Source: Gallionella sp. (GTDB lineage Bacteria; Pseudomonadota; Gammaproteobacteria; Burkholderiales; Gallionellaceae). Taken from it: a stretch of DNA of 64,000 nt. The notes below the pieces were generated by a model, which saw only the letters and a list, made by a program, of their open reading frames with translations, searched no databases and was not told where the DNA came from. A program made the translations under genes and the position numbers. The stretch's first letter is position 1; each line of letters begins with the position of its first letter. The stretch covers positions 1 to 64,000 of the forward strand of contig JAQTTV010000009.1 in the NCBI GenBank assembly GCA_028710565.1, given 5' to 3'. Shown one piece after another: positions 9,572 to 18,020 of the stretch.

Positions 9572-10659
9572 GCCTTGAACCCCATCACTAATTTACCATT
9601 TAAGTCAAACTGATAACGCTTGTCTAACCAACCATACCCTAATAGTTTTAACACTGAATCGTAATAACTTGAATCACCACCAAGAGAAAGAGGACTCTCT
9701 TCTTTATGTCCGTACACAGTACGACGATAAGGTGCAATCGCAGCAGCAAATCCACTTGGAGCTATCCCATCCTCATTACCACTTTTCACATTGATACGTT
9801 CAGGCAAGTTTGCATTTTCAGGTGAAAATTGAACCACATCGACCAAATAAGGGCGTAATGCTACATAAGCAGGATCACGTTGATTCAACATTGCCCACCA
9901 CAAATAAACACGAATTGCGTCGTAGCTGGTGTAGCTTCCTTTTTCATTATCTGGATAGAAGCCCTTTTGAACGCTATACAGCACCCAGTCAGCTACTAGC
10001 CCTCTATTTGATGTCGCGACGATCATTTTGAGCGTATTTTGGGCAATCTCATCCCATGGCCCCTCTTTATCTACCTTAGCAAAATAACGCAGTAATTGAA
10101 TAGGCATATAGCTGGGATTGAGCCGCCAAGTGTTTGCATTCACGGCGAATCCGTAGGGAGCGGGTAACAACATACTCCCCATTGCTGGCAAATCCACCAC
10201 CTCACGACGGGCAATATTTCTTAGCAAGGCAACCGCTGTTTCACGATAGGACTTTTCCTTCCATTGCTCTGCCGCATGAAATAGCGAATATGCTATCCAA
10301 AGATCAGCATCGCTAGCGGAATTCATATCAAGCGTCTTCCACGATCCATCATTTGACTTCCCCCATTTCCACGCTGGAAGGTGAATGCTTAAATTTCCTT
10401 GAGCTAAATTATCAACAGTCCATTTTAAAATACGGTCGAATTGCACCTTATCATCAGCAACCAGCGCCGAAAAAAGGGAGTAGGACTGACCTTCAGAAGT
10501 AGAGATGCCATCAGCACCGCGATCGACAACCCGTCCATCGAGTTGAATATACCCTTTAGTAAAGTCCTGCCACAAAGGCCATTTTTCAGCGCATGAAGCT
10601 TCAGCAAAAGATGAGAAAAAGGTTATCACTAGGATAAATGTGATACTTAATAGCCTCAT
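9559..10659 (-). CDS. bcsZ: Periplasmic endo-1,4-beta-glucanase BcsZ (GH8)
   Basis: A 366-residue glycoside hydrolase family 8 enzyme with a signal peptide ending near FAEASC. DGISTSEGQSYSLF contains the catalytic acid Glu, and SASDADLWIAYSL contains the Asp expected in the GH8 active site. BcsZ trims or edits cellulose during export and is a standard part of bcs operons. It lies between bcsB and bcsC and overlaps both (1 bp and 13 bp), which indicates translational coupling. Confidence 0.95.
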   Translation of the reverse strand: MRLLSITFILVITFFSSFAEASCAEKWPLWQDFTKGYIQLDGRVVDRGADGISTSEGQSYSLFSALVADDKVQFDRILKWTVDNLAQGNLSIHLPAWKWGKSNDGSWKTLDMNSASDADLWIAYSLFHAAEQWKEKSYRETAVALLRNIARREVVDLPAMGSMLLPAPYGFAVNANTWRLNPSYMPIQLLRYFAKVDKEGPWDEIAQNTLKMIVATSNRGLVADWVLYSVQKGFYPDNEKGSYTSYDAIRVYLWWAMLNQRDPAYVALRPYLVDVVQFSPENANLPERINVKSGNEDGIAPSGFAAAIAPYRRTVYGHKEESPLSLGGDSSYYDSVLKLLGYGWLDKRYQFDLNGKLVMGFKACLN

Positions 10660-12896
10660 TATTCAACCCTAGCTAGTCTAGTATCGACCCGACGTCTCAT
10701 AGAACGATAGGTCATAGATGAGAAGAAAAGGGCAATAACAAATGAGATAAATATTGCTAACCAAGGATTATTATGGACGAAGTTTCTTGCCCATTCTAAA
10801 AACGATCTTTGTCCAATGGAGAATTTCTTGGCCAATTCAAAAGTTGTGACACGATCATCGCCCTCTTTCTCCGATATGACAGAAACGTCACCCACAAAGT
10901 TTTTGGCAAACCAAAAAGTGTTTAACGTGGATGAAATGTCGACCAATCTAGGCGTATCTTTCGCTGCTAAAATCACTACGCCTCGTTGGCTTTGCATAGG
11001 GGACTCAAATTCCGCAACGACCATCTCACTTTCCTTTTTAAGATAATTGAACCTAGCCTTCACATCAGACCATTCCAACCATCTTTTCACATAATGGCTG
11101 CCAAAATACGGATAGGGTTGATCATCTGAGAGCAAATTCACAGGGATGCTACTTTTCCATTGATCAAGCAAAGTACGCAAACGATCAGTGCCACCGACCA
11201 CCAAAATGTCTTTGTCAGCAAATTTGCTTGCTGCATTGATTGAAGAAATTGAAACAGCAGTTGCTGGTGAGCCCGTTTTATTACCGATATGTCCCAACAT
11301 AGTCAGCATACTGTCGATTTCATACTGATCAGGAGTGTCTGGCATCAGCACAGCCGTTTCAGACAAATCTGCGTACTTACTAAAGGGATAAGCTGTATAG
11401 GCGAGATAGGACAAATCGGGCAACTCAACATAACGAGAGAGTTTGCTCAAATCAATGATTGAGTGTGGATCAACCTTAATTTCATCGATGACCAAAGCTT
11501 CGTTGCAAACCGCTACGGTTTTATCTGTGAAGACAAAACGCACGGTTATCGTATCTCGTCCTGTCAGATTTTTAGTTGGAATATTAAGTTGCAAACGATG
11601 CTTTATTCTGGCGGGAGCCGTTTCAATTGGTTTGTCAAATACTTCGTATTGAAACCTAATATCATTAAAGAACGCTTCAATGCGTGTTAAATAACGTGTG
11701 TTATTAGACGACTCGAAGGAAAAATCAACTGGGATAGACGTTGTTTCGGCGCGATAAACATTTGGGGGTAAATGCAAAACCATTTGATGCGGTGTTAAAA
11801 ACAATCCCCTTGCGGAGAGTTTTTCGGCAGGAACAATATCGCCAAGCGGAATCTTTCCTCCAATAGGTAACCACTTCGTTGAATCAAATGGAGTGTGTTT
11901 CGGCATACTTGGCACTTGCACACTCTGCATATCACCTTCAAGCGGGACTTTACCTAGGACGAGTGCTTGACTTGCCTTAATAAGACTTTCCTCATCACGC
12001 CCAACGATGAGTAGCAAACTTGTATTAGGATTTCTAGGATTCTTCACAACAGAAATCGTCGCTACTCCATTGCTTATGGGTGGCAGAACAAGTCCTTCAA
12101 TATGATCGGATGCTGTTGCCAATACAATGGCATCCTGCATAGGAAGTGCATCCAAGTAGCTTGCAAAATGTACTTTGCGCCAATCTACTAAACTACCAAA
12201 CCACGAAGCCATAATACCAGCCGACTTAAGGGTACCCCATGAAGGATGTTTGGGCAGCACCACCGTAAGTGTTGGATCACGAATGTCATGTTTATCAAAG
12301 AAAGGCAATGGAAACAAAGTAAGTTCGTTGCTGAGTGGCAACGTATCAACATCAGCTTCAATTAAGGTATCTTTGTTATTTAGTTGAATCCACAACTGCT
12401 GATCTCTTGGATTATCACAAAATGGTTTCTCTAAGTGCGATATAAACTGAAATGACAAATGATTCCAGTCTTGTAAATACAAGGGATCGATTTCGATCAC
12501 TGTCCGTACATTTTCTGAGGTTCCTTTTGGTAAGGCTAACTTACCGACAGGTTGACCATTTAAAGCAATTTGCAGATAGCTGGTTTGCGGATTTAAAGTG
12601 TTTGAATAGGAATAATGCAATTTCAAACGTAGACGCTTAACAATGTCCACGGTATGAAATGAAAAATCGATACTTGATGCGACATCTCCCCCAACAAGTC
12701 GTACTGCTCTTTCTTCCCCCAAATCCTTCAGCGAAAGTTGCATCACATGTTCAGGGGTGGGCTTTGTTTGCACACTATGCGGTTTAGTGGGCATAGCTGC
12801 AGCAACTGCACCACTTGCCATGGCTGTCAGGGTCCATAACAAAATGCTATGCGTTATTCTAAGAAAATATTTATTCATCGTGGACATCCAATTCAT
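10659..12896 (-). CDS. bcsB: Cellulose synthase periplasmic subunit BcsB
   Basis: A 745-residue BcsB with a signal peptide (cleavage near GAVAAA, possible starts at 12896, 12887 or 12878), alternating carbohydrate-binding and flavodoxin-like domains, and one C-terminal membrane anchor (NPWLAIFISFVIALFFSS) followed by a basic tail. The anchor packs against BcsA and is needed for catalysis. The ATG at 12896 forms an ATGA overlap with the bcsA stop, which favours that start. Confidence 0.95.
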   Translation of the reverse strand: MNWMSTMNKYFLRITHSILLWTLTAMASGAVAAAMPTKPHSVQTKPTPEHVMQLSLKDLGEERAVRLVGGDVASSIDFSFHTVDIVKRLRLKLHYSYSNTLNPQTSYLQIALNGQPVGKLALPKGTSENVRTVIEIDPLYLQDWNHLSFQFISHLEKPFCDNPRDQQLWIQLNNKDTLIEADVDTLPLSNELTLFPLPFFDKHDIRDPTLTVVLPKHPSWGTLKSAGIMASWFGSLVDWRKVHFASYLDALPMQDAIVLATASDHIEGLVLPPISNGVATISVVKNPRNPNTSLLLIVGRDEESLIKASQALVLGKVPLEGDMQSVQVPSMPKHTPFDSTKWLPIGGKIPLGDIVPAEKLSARGLFLTPHQMVLHLPPNVYRAETTSIPVDFSFESSNNTRYLTRIEAFFNDIRFQYEVFDKPIETAPARIKHRLQLNIPTKNLTGRDTITVRFVFTDKTVAVCNEALVIDEIKVDPHSIIDLSKLSRYVELPDLSYLAYTAYPFSKYADLSETAVLMPDTPDQYEIDSMLTMLGHIGNKTGSPATAVSISSINAASKFADKDILVVGGTDRLRTLLDQWKSSIPVNLLSDDQPYPYFGSHYVKRWLEWSDVKARFNYLKKESEMVVAEFESPMQSQRGVVILAAKDTPRLVDISSTLNTFWFAKNFVGDVSVISEKEGDDRVTTFELAKKFSIGQRSFLEWARNFVHNNPWLAIFISFVIALFFSSMTYRSMRRRVDTRLARVE

Positions 12897-15013
12897 GACT
12901 TGCTTGACTTGCTTGACTCGCTATATTGGCGCGCACCCAAACGCGCACGAGCTATTCCCATTCCACTAAAACGTATCAATTCCTTTAAGCCTCTCAATGG
13001 ATGATCCACTTCTTCTCTCACCTTAATCCAATTAAGCCAAGAATCAGCTCTCGACAACGTAGCCGCAACAAGATTTCGCTCTTGTGTCAAGGAAAGACTA
13101 TCAAAGCGTAATCGTAGCTTCTGGTCATATTGCGCCACGACAACGGCAGGCAGGTCATACTCAATCTCGCCCCGATATAGATGCAGTTGAATCTTTTGTT
13201 CAGGCGTAAAGTTCACCTCTTTAGGAACTTTCAATGCAATTCCACCCAATGAATAATTATCACTATGGCAATTTACTTTTTGCCCTGATGCCAAACTAAT
13301 TGCAGCAGGAATATTTCTGTCTACACGCCAGCTTTTCCGAATATCCTTGGTTTCAAAGGCAACTGCAATTGTTGCGGAAATGATAATCAGATTATAGATA
13401 GTCCAGAATCCATTAATCAGCACGGTATCCCACTCATACGCGTTAATCCAGAGCAAACGCATAATACCCACCAATAGCCCTGCTACGTTTAGCACCAACA
13501 AAACAATATAAGGTCTTGCAATTTTCCAATCGAAGTACTCTTCCTCGATATGCCCACCTTTTACAGTAACATTAAATTTCCCAGCCTTAGGATTGACTAG
13601 GGCAAATAGCGCTGGCCACATAATGTACCAAGCCAACGCCGTTTCGTATGCTTCTGTCCAGAATGAGTGACGATGCGGTCCTTGCAGGCGAGAGTTCACC
13701 ATAAACGCCAACATCAAATGCGGTAGCGCGTAGATCAAAATCTCTGCCGCAGGTGCATCAATAATGTAGCTCCCGAAGAACATATATGCCAAAGGGGAAA
13801 GCAAAAAGAACATTCTTGGAAAGCCGTTCATAAAATGCAACGCGGCATTGGCATAGCAAAAACGCTGTGCAAAAGTCAGCCCCTTGCCAAGCAAAGGACA
13901 ATCTGTTCGGAATATTTGCACCATGCCGCGCGCCCACCGCATTCTTTGCTTAACGTGGGCACCTAAAGTTTCTGTCGCTAAACCAGCAGCTTGTGTAATA
14001 TTCAGGTAAGCAGAGTTATATCCCTTACGATGCAGCTTTAAAGAGGTATGCGCATCTTCAGTAACGGTCTCTGTTGCGATTCCGCCAATCTCATCGAGCG
14101 GAGCTCTCTTTAGGATGGCACAGGATCCGCAAAAAAACGCGGCATTCCACAAATCATTGCCATCTTGCACCAATCCATAAAAGAGCGCGCCTTCGTTTGG
14201 CACTTCACGAAAGGCAGATAGGTTGCGTTCAAACGGATCAGGTGATAAAAAATGATGCGGTGTTTGCACCAATGCCAATTTGGGATCAGCTAAAAACCCA
14301 CCCATACTAACTTGTAAGAAAGAACGCGTAGGAATATGGTCACAATCGAAAACGGCAATGTATTCCCCTGATATTTGCAGGAGTGCATTGTTTAGATTAC
14401 CCGCTTTAGCGTGCTTATTATCTTCACGAGCAATATAACCAACGCCAATTTCATTCGCAAAAGCTTTAAAATCAGGGCGATTTCCATCATCCAATAGATA
14501 AATTTTGAGCTTGTCCGCTGGCCAGTCCAGCAAGGTCGCTGCCATCACGGTTGTTCGGACGATTTCAAGCGGTTCGTTATACGTTGGAATTAAAACGTCA
14601 ACTGAAGGCCATACTTTTGGATTGGGCGGTAAGGCTGTAAAAGTGCGATTTAAGGGCCAAATTGTTTGGAAATAGCCTAATACCAAGACCAACCAAGCAT
14701 ATGCCTCAGAAACCATTAGACCCACACTAAATGCACCATTGAGCCAAGTGGTGGTATTCACGGTCTCAGTCACACGCCAGTACAAATAGCGAGAAGAAAC
14801 GACGACCGACAAAGAAATCATCACCAACGTGATGAAGCTCCCTGAATAAATCCGCAGGTAAAAGACAAGGAGCAGCACCCCAATAGCAAACATAGTTTGC
14901 TCTTCCCCGCTCAACGGCATCAAGACAGCCCAAGCTGTAAATACCAACATGATGATTGTTGCCGTCCAGCTAATGATACCCAAGCCCCAGCCTTTCCAAG
15001 CAACAATTGACAC
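12893..15013 (-). CDS. bcsA: Cellulose synthase catalytic subunit BcsA (c-di-GMP dependent)
   Basis: A 706-residue membrane glycosyltransferase (GT2) that polymerises UDP-glucose. Visible motifs are the substrate-site Asp residues in SVDVLIPTYNEP and LLDDGNRPD, the DCD at 223-225, TED at 318-320 and QRMRW at 356-360. A C-terminal PilZ domain has RKSWRVDR and NYSLGG, the c-di-GMP binding pattern. Several membrane helices flank the catalytic domain. The only in-frame start is the GTG at 15013 with a nearby TAAGG. A better-placed ATG at 15062 overlaps the upstream stop but is out of frame by one base because of a G9 tract (see separate entry). Confidence 0.95.
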   Translation of the reverse strand: MSIVAWKGWGLGIISWTATIIMLVFTAWAVLMPLSGEEQTMFAIGVLLLVFYLRIYSGSFITLVMISLSVVVSSRYLYWRVTETVNTTTWLNGAFSVGLMVSEAYAWLVLVLGYFQTIWPLNRTFTALPPNPKVWPSVDVLIPTYNEPLEIVRTTVMAATLLDWPADKLKIYLLDDGNRPDFKAFANEIGVGYIAREDNKHAKAGNLNNALLQISGEYIAVFDCDHIPTRSFLQVSMGGFLADPKLALVQTPHHFLSPDPFERNLSAFREVPNEGALFYGLVQDGNDLWNAAFFCGSCAILKRAPLDEIGGIATETVTEDAHTSLKLHRKGYNSAYLNITQAAGLATETLGAHVKQRMRWARGMVQIFRTDCPLLGKGLTFAQRFCYANAALHFMNGFPRMFFLLSPLAYMFFGSYIIDAPAAEILIYALPHLMLAFMVNSRLQGPHRHSFWTEAYETALAWYIMWPALFALVNPKAGKFNVTVKGGHIEEEYFDWKIARPYIVLLVLNVAGLLVGIMRLLWINAYEWDTVLINGFWTIYNLIIISATIAVAFETKDIRKSWRVDRNIPAAISLASGQKVNCHSDNYSLGGIALKVPKEVNFTPEQKIQLHLYRGEIEYDLPAVVVAQYDQKLRLRFDSLSLTQERNLVAATLSRADSWLNWIKVREEVDHPLRGLKELIRFSGMGIARARLGARQYSESSKSSKS

Positions 15014-15028
15014 GGCGGCCTTACTTGG

Positions 15029-15037
15029 CCCCCCCCC
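15029..15037 (-). other. G9 homopolymer tract separating a coupled ATG from the bcsA frame
   Basis: On the minus strand an ATG at 15062-15060 overlaps the bcsQ-like stop as ATGA, the same junction used at bcsA/bcsB and at the dehydrogenase pair. Reading from it gives 13 codons to a TAA at 15023-15021. If the nine G residues at 15037-15029 were eight (or eleven), the frame would run on into bcsA and add an N-terminus starting MKIDKRYKWGGPSKAAV. This is the layout of a slipped-strand phase-variable start, although a length error in the assembly would look the same. Confidence 0.7.
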
Positions 15038-15058
15038 ACTTGTATCGTTTGTCGATTT

Positions 15059-15892
15059 TCATAAGTCGAGCTTTCTTGCGATAAAGCTTAAGATACCATC
15101 TAGATTTTTGTACTCGACAGAGTTCGAGCTACCAATGTTGGAAAGTGTTTGCACGTTTGGTATAGATTCTTTGTGGAGAGAAAAAGACACGAATAAATCT
15201 TGATGTGAAACCAATTCATCAAATAACAATGGGGAGAGATTTTCAGATCCGTCTGAACTGATCAGTAAGTATCCAACCTTGGACTGAACATCGGCGGACA
15301 GAATCTCGTGGATTTCCGACTCAATATCTTCAATCGCACGGACAACTGCAACCGTCGCGGGAATCAGAATCAATAGCATGTCTGCCATTGCAATCGCTTG
15401 ATGTCGGATGTGCATGACGCGTTCTGGCACATCAACAAAAATCAAACCATCGTCATCATCTGCGGTGATTTCATTTCCGAGCCAATTTATATCCTTTGCC
15501 AACTCCATGCGAACAACTTGGTCTGATGTATTCAGTAAAATATGCTTAATGCCATCCTCAACAAGGAAGGACGTATCCTCGTGTACGCTATCGGACGCAA
15601 ATAAATCGACTACTCGAACAGGTCGCTTGTATCGCTTAGCCGCCATCCATGCCAAACCTGATACCAGTTTTTTTCCTGGCATCTGACCAATTGAAATAAC
15701 GGCAACAACTTTACTGCTTCGCGCTACAGGGGCGATATGATCCGTCACAATACCAGCGAGTTTAGCTTGTGTGCGTCTCAACAATACCCTGTCAATACGC
15801 TTATGAAAGTTATCCTCGGTCTGAAAATCCAGATATGAGTAAGTCCCTTGACCCAATTGTTGGTAAAGGTGTGAGATGTCATCCCTTTGCAT
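15059..15892 (-). CDS. BcsQ-like MinD/ParA-family protein with BcsR/BcsP-like N-terminus
   Basis: A 277-residue protein, first gene of the bcs operon. The first 25 residues (MQRDDISHLYQQLGQGTYSY) resemble the short BcsR/BcsP regulators of cellulose synthase. The remainder has the MinD-type layout, a strand-loop-helix at VVAVISIGQMPGKKLVSGL, DLFASDS where a switch Asp is expected, and GLIFVDVPERV as a Walker B-like strand. The Walker A loop lacks the KGG-x-GKT signature of ParA proteins, so ATP binding is doubtful. BcsQ localises cellulose synthesis to the pole in enterobacteria. The role here is inferred from position and fold pattern. Confidence 0.7.
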   Translation of the reverse strand: MQRDDISHLYQQLGQGTYSYLDFQTEDNFHKRIDRVLLRRTQAKLAGIVTDHIAPVARSSKVVAVISIGQMPGKKLVSGLAWMAAKRYKRPVRVVDLFASDSVHEDTSFLVEDGIKHILLNTSDQVVRMELAKDINWLGNEITADDDDGLIFVDVPERVMHIRHQAIAMADMLLILIPATVAVVRAIEDIESEIHEILSADVQSKVGYLLISSDGSENLSPLLFDELVSHQDLFVSFSLHKESIPNVQTLSNIGSSNSVEYKNLDGILSFIARKLDL

Positions 15893-15967
15893 TTTATTAT
15901 CCCTGAATCAATTATCTATTTTCTTATGTCTACATATATCTTTCTGACTATATGGGTTTTCTTTTTT

Positions 15968-16028
15968 AACTTACGCGAATCTTTCATTGATACCGCTCAC
16001 AACTTACGATAACTTACGGCAACTTACG
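15968..16028. promoter_or_regulatory. Phased AACTTACG repeats upstream of the bcs operon
   Basis: AACTTACG occurs at 15968-15975, 16001-16008, 16011-16018 and 16021-16028; the last three are spaced exactly 10 bp apart, one helical turn, and a degenerate GCTTACACG follows at 16032. They lie 76-136 bp upstream of the first bcs gene in an AT-rich, gene-free region, a plausible place for cooperative binding of an activator or repressor. No known regulator is recognised. The rest of 15893-16364 is AT-rich and non-coding. Confidence 0.55.
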
Positions 16029-16256
16029 ATTGCTTACACGAATATTACATATACAATAATCGTGCATATATGCGCCCGAATTATCCAGTATGTTGTGAAT
16101 TGCTGCAATGACGTTATGCAATGTGCATAGACATTAAGCCGCAATAATTTAAAGTATTAAGCAATAACAATTAGTTGCAAGATTAATATTAAGAGGCAGC
16201 GAAATTGAAGTGTGAGAAGCATGTTGTTTATCTAATTAGACTTAACTAGAACAAGA

Positions 16257-16285
16257 CCACCATCTGACCTTCGACAGTCAGGTGG
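16257..16285 (-). terminator. Candidate hairpin downstream of the DUF559 gene
   Basis: CCACC-AT-CTGAC pairs with GTCAG-GTGG across an 8-base loop, 80 bp beyond the stop of the gene at 16365. The stem has a two-base bulge and no U-run follows, so terminator function is only suggested by position. Confidence 0.3.
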
Positions 16286-16364
16286 CAACACCCAAAGTTA
16301 TAGCTGTCAAGCTCAAGTCATGTTGAGCGCATCGAGGGCGTAATTAATTTTGTGTTAAGGGGCA

Positions 16365-16748
16365 TTAGGCAGGAAACTGTCGCCACTTTAAGATTCGTTT
16401 CTCAACCGCATCGAAAATAACGTTCATCACCGCATCCAGTTCTTTTAATACCTGAAGATTATCAAACCGCAATATCTGCAATCCCAATGCTTCCAGTTCT
16501 TGAGTTCTTCGTTCATCAGAGGCCTGCGCAGCCGACTCGAAGTGTTGTGCCCCATCCAGCTCAATGACCAGATTCGCAGCGGCGCAATAAAAATCGACTA
16601 TGTAGCGAGCCAAAGGTTTTTGGCGATAAAACTGCACTCCGAGTATTTGCTTGCGGCGTAATTTTGACCAGAGCATTTGTTCGGCATCGGTCATATTGAT
16701 GCGCAAGGCACGGGAATATGGTTTCAGGGTTGGTTGGTATGGCTGCAT
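16365..16748 (-). CDS. DUF559 family (Vsr/REase-like) protein
   Basis: A 127-residue protein with the DUF559 pattern: R-x-MTDAEQMLWSKLR near the start, GVQFYRQKPLARYIVDFYC, then VIELDGAQHFE and LRFDNLQVLKELDAV. The D...ELDG...Q...RF arrangement is that of a Vsr/PD-(D/E)XK-like nuclease core. It directly follows the decayed hsdM in the same orientation; DUF559 genes are often found beside restriction-modification loci. The biological role of the family is not established. Confidence 0.8.
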   Translation of the reverse strand: MQPYQPTLKPYSRALRINMTDAEQMLWSKLRRKQILGVQFYRQKPLARYIVDFYCAAANLVIELDGAQHFESAAQASDERRTQELEALGLQILRFDNLQVLKELDAVMNVIFDAVEKRILKWRQFPA

Positions 16749-16759
16749 AAATCCCCCTC

Positions 16760-17160
16760 GCCCCTTTTTTCAAAGAGTTGGATTGCAATGCCGCACCCAG
16801 TATGGCTTTCAACTGGTTGCGCAGCGCGGTGATGTCCTGCTGCATGGTGGCGTATTGCGCCAATAACACCTCAGGCTCGTGAATTTCCTGTACACCAACC
16901 TGCGGGTTCTTGCAATCGAGGCTGAAGTTGCGCGCGTTGATGTCCTTCAAACTGACACGTCAAGCTTGCTCGATTTTCACCCGATGCTTAAAACCATCGT
17001 TTCCCTCGCCCCACCAAGTGGCTTCTGCACCAAACTCGGCAATCTTCATCGCTTTGGTTATCGCTTTTCACGGTAGCGGGATAAGGACGCCCATAAAACC
17101 AGATGTGCTGGGTGGCACGCCTTTGCTGAAAAACAGCCAATTGTTTTTGTTCCCCGCGAA
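16760..17160 (-). pseudogene. hsdM: Remnant of a type I restriction DNA methylase (hsdM C-terminus)
   Basis: On the minus strand three reading frames together spell the C-terminal part of HsdM: NNWLFFSKG, then after a frame change TQHIWFYGRPYPATVK, then after another KIAEFGAEATWWGEGNDGF. An in-frame TGA where AWRVS is expected (A-stop-RVS) comes next, and the frame continues to KDINARNFSLDCKNP and LRNQLKAILGAAL. At least two frameshifts and one nonsense change make this a pseudogene. The N-terminal methylase domain with NPPF is absent, as are hsdS and hsdR. Confidence 0.75.
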
Positions 17161-17427
17161 GGCGTGGGGTGGAGATACAGCTTTTTGCTTTAACGAGATT
17201 TTGCTTTCACGACGAAACCCGAATCAATCTGTGTATCCCTTGGTTTTGAAAGGTGAAAAGCGAACACCCCCTGCGGATATGGTCAGCCGAACGGCTCGAC
17301 AACTTGGAAAGTTGAACACCATGGCTCGCGTTTTCGCCCTAAAGCGCGAGCTTTACAAGCAACGTTTTGAGCGGGTAGCAGCAATTGCTCGTCCCTTGGT
17401 GGCGTGAAATGGCAACTCCCCTCGCCC
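17161..17427. other. Unassigned stretch beside the hsdM relic
   Basis: No convincing gene. A plus-strand ORF covers it (16910-17407), but its first half is the reverse complement of the hsdM relic and its second half (ending RELYKQRFERVAAIARPLVA) matches nothing I recognise. It may be further debris of the restriction locus. Confidence 0.4.
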
Positions 17428-17553
17428 GTCATTCCGACGAAGGTCGGAATCCAGTCCCACAAATAATCCTCGCGCAGCGAGACAACTATAGGTTTTGTCC
17501 GCTACGCGGGCTTTGTTATTTTGACTGGACCCCGTGTCGTAGCACGGGGTGAC
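17428..17553. repeat. Composite palindromic element, copy A (126 bp)
   Basis: Begins with the hairpin GTCATTCCGACGAAGGTCGGAATCCAGTC and ends with a second hairpin GACTGGACCCCG...CGGGGTGAC, so its ends are inverted copies (GTCA...CCAGTC / GACTGG...TGAC). The core contains CTCGCGCAGCGAG and GTCCGCTACGCGGGC. Copy B at 18021 shares the 5' hairpin and most of the core. Confidence 0.7.
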
Positions 17554-17627
17554 GCGCGGGTATGACGGGTTGGTTGGTATGGCAAGGGGATAGTTGTTAT
17601 GGTGGTTAAGGTGACGCTGATTTATTC

Positions 17628-17653
17628 GTCGTTCCGACGAAAGTCGGAATCCA
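17628..17653. repeat. Short REP unit of the TCATTCC/GGAATCCAG family
   Basis: A single hairpin unit, GTCGTTCCGACGAAAGTCGG followed by AATCCAG, identical in plan to the 5' end of the composite elements at 17428 and 18021. It lies just downstream of the GIY-YIG gene stop. Confidence 0.7.
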
Positions 17654-17718
17654 GTGCATTGATACAAAAGCATTTTTGCTTCAGCAAACACCACAAAGCC
17701 GAAGAAATCAGCACTTCC

Positions 17719-18006
17719 CTAACACACCGACGAATACAAATCCGCCCAATCTGGATTGGTCTTTTCAATCAACGACAATTTCCACGCCCGTTGCCATTCC
17801 TTGATCGCCTTTTCGCGGGCAATCGCTGATTCCATGGATTCATGCACCTCATACCAAACCAGCGACTTCACGCCATAGCGTTTGGTGAACCCATCCGCCA
17901 ACCCCTCTTTGTGCTGCCACACCCGCTGCACCAAGTTAGAAGTCACCCCAACATACAACGTCCCATTGCGCTGACTCACCAATAAATACACACAAGGTTG
18001 TTTCAT
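17719..18006 (-). CDS. GIY-YIG domain endonuclease-like protein
   Basis: A 95-residue single-domain protein with the GIY-YIG signature split as CVYLLVSQ and GTLYVGVTSNL, followed by the conserved Arg (LVQRVWQHK), the region YGVKSLVWYEV and Glu in IAREKAIKEWQRAWKLSLIE. This is the UvrC-N/YhbQ-type small nuclease family; its substrate is unknown. The gene is bracketed by palindromic elements at 17628-17653 and 18021-18143, which may be coincidence or may reflect a link between nuclease and repeats. Confidence 0.9.
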   Translation of the reverse strand: MKQPCVYLLVSQRNGTLYVGVTSNLVQRVWQHKEGLADGFTKRYGVKSLVWYEVHESMESAIAREKAIKEWQRAWKLSLIEKTNPDWADLYSSVC

Positions 18007-18020
18007 CTCTTCACCTCCTC

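Noticed and set aside
16910-17407. Plus-strand ORF of 165 codons
   Set aside because: Its first half is antisense to the hsdM relic and the rest has no recognisable pattern; the frame is probably accidental.
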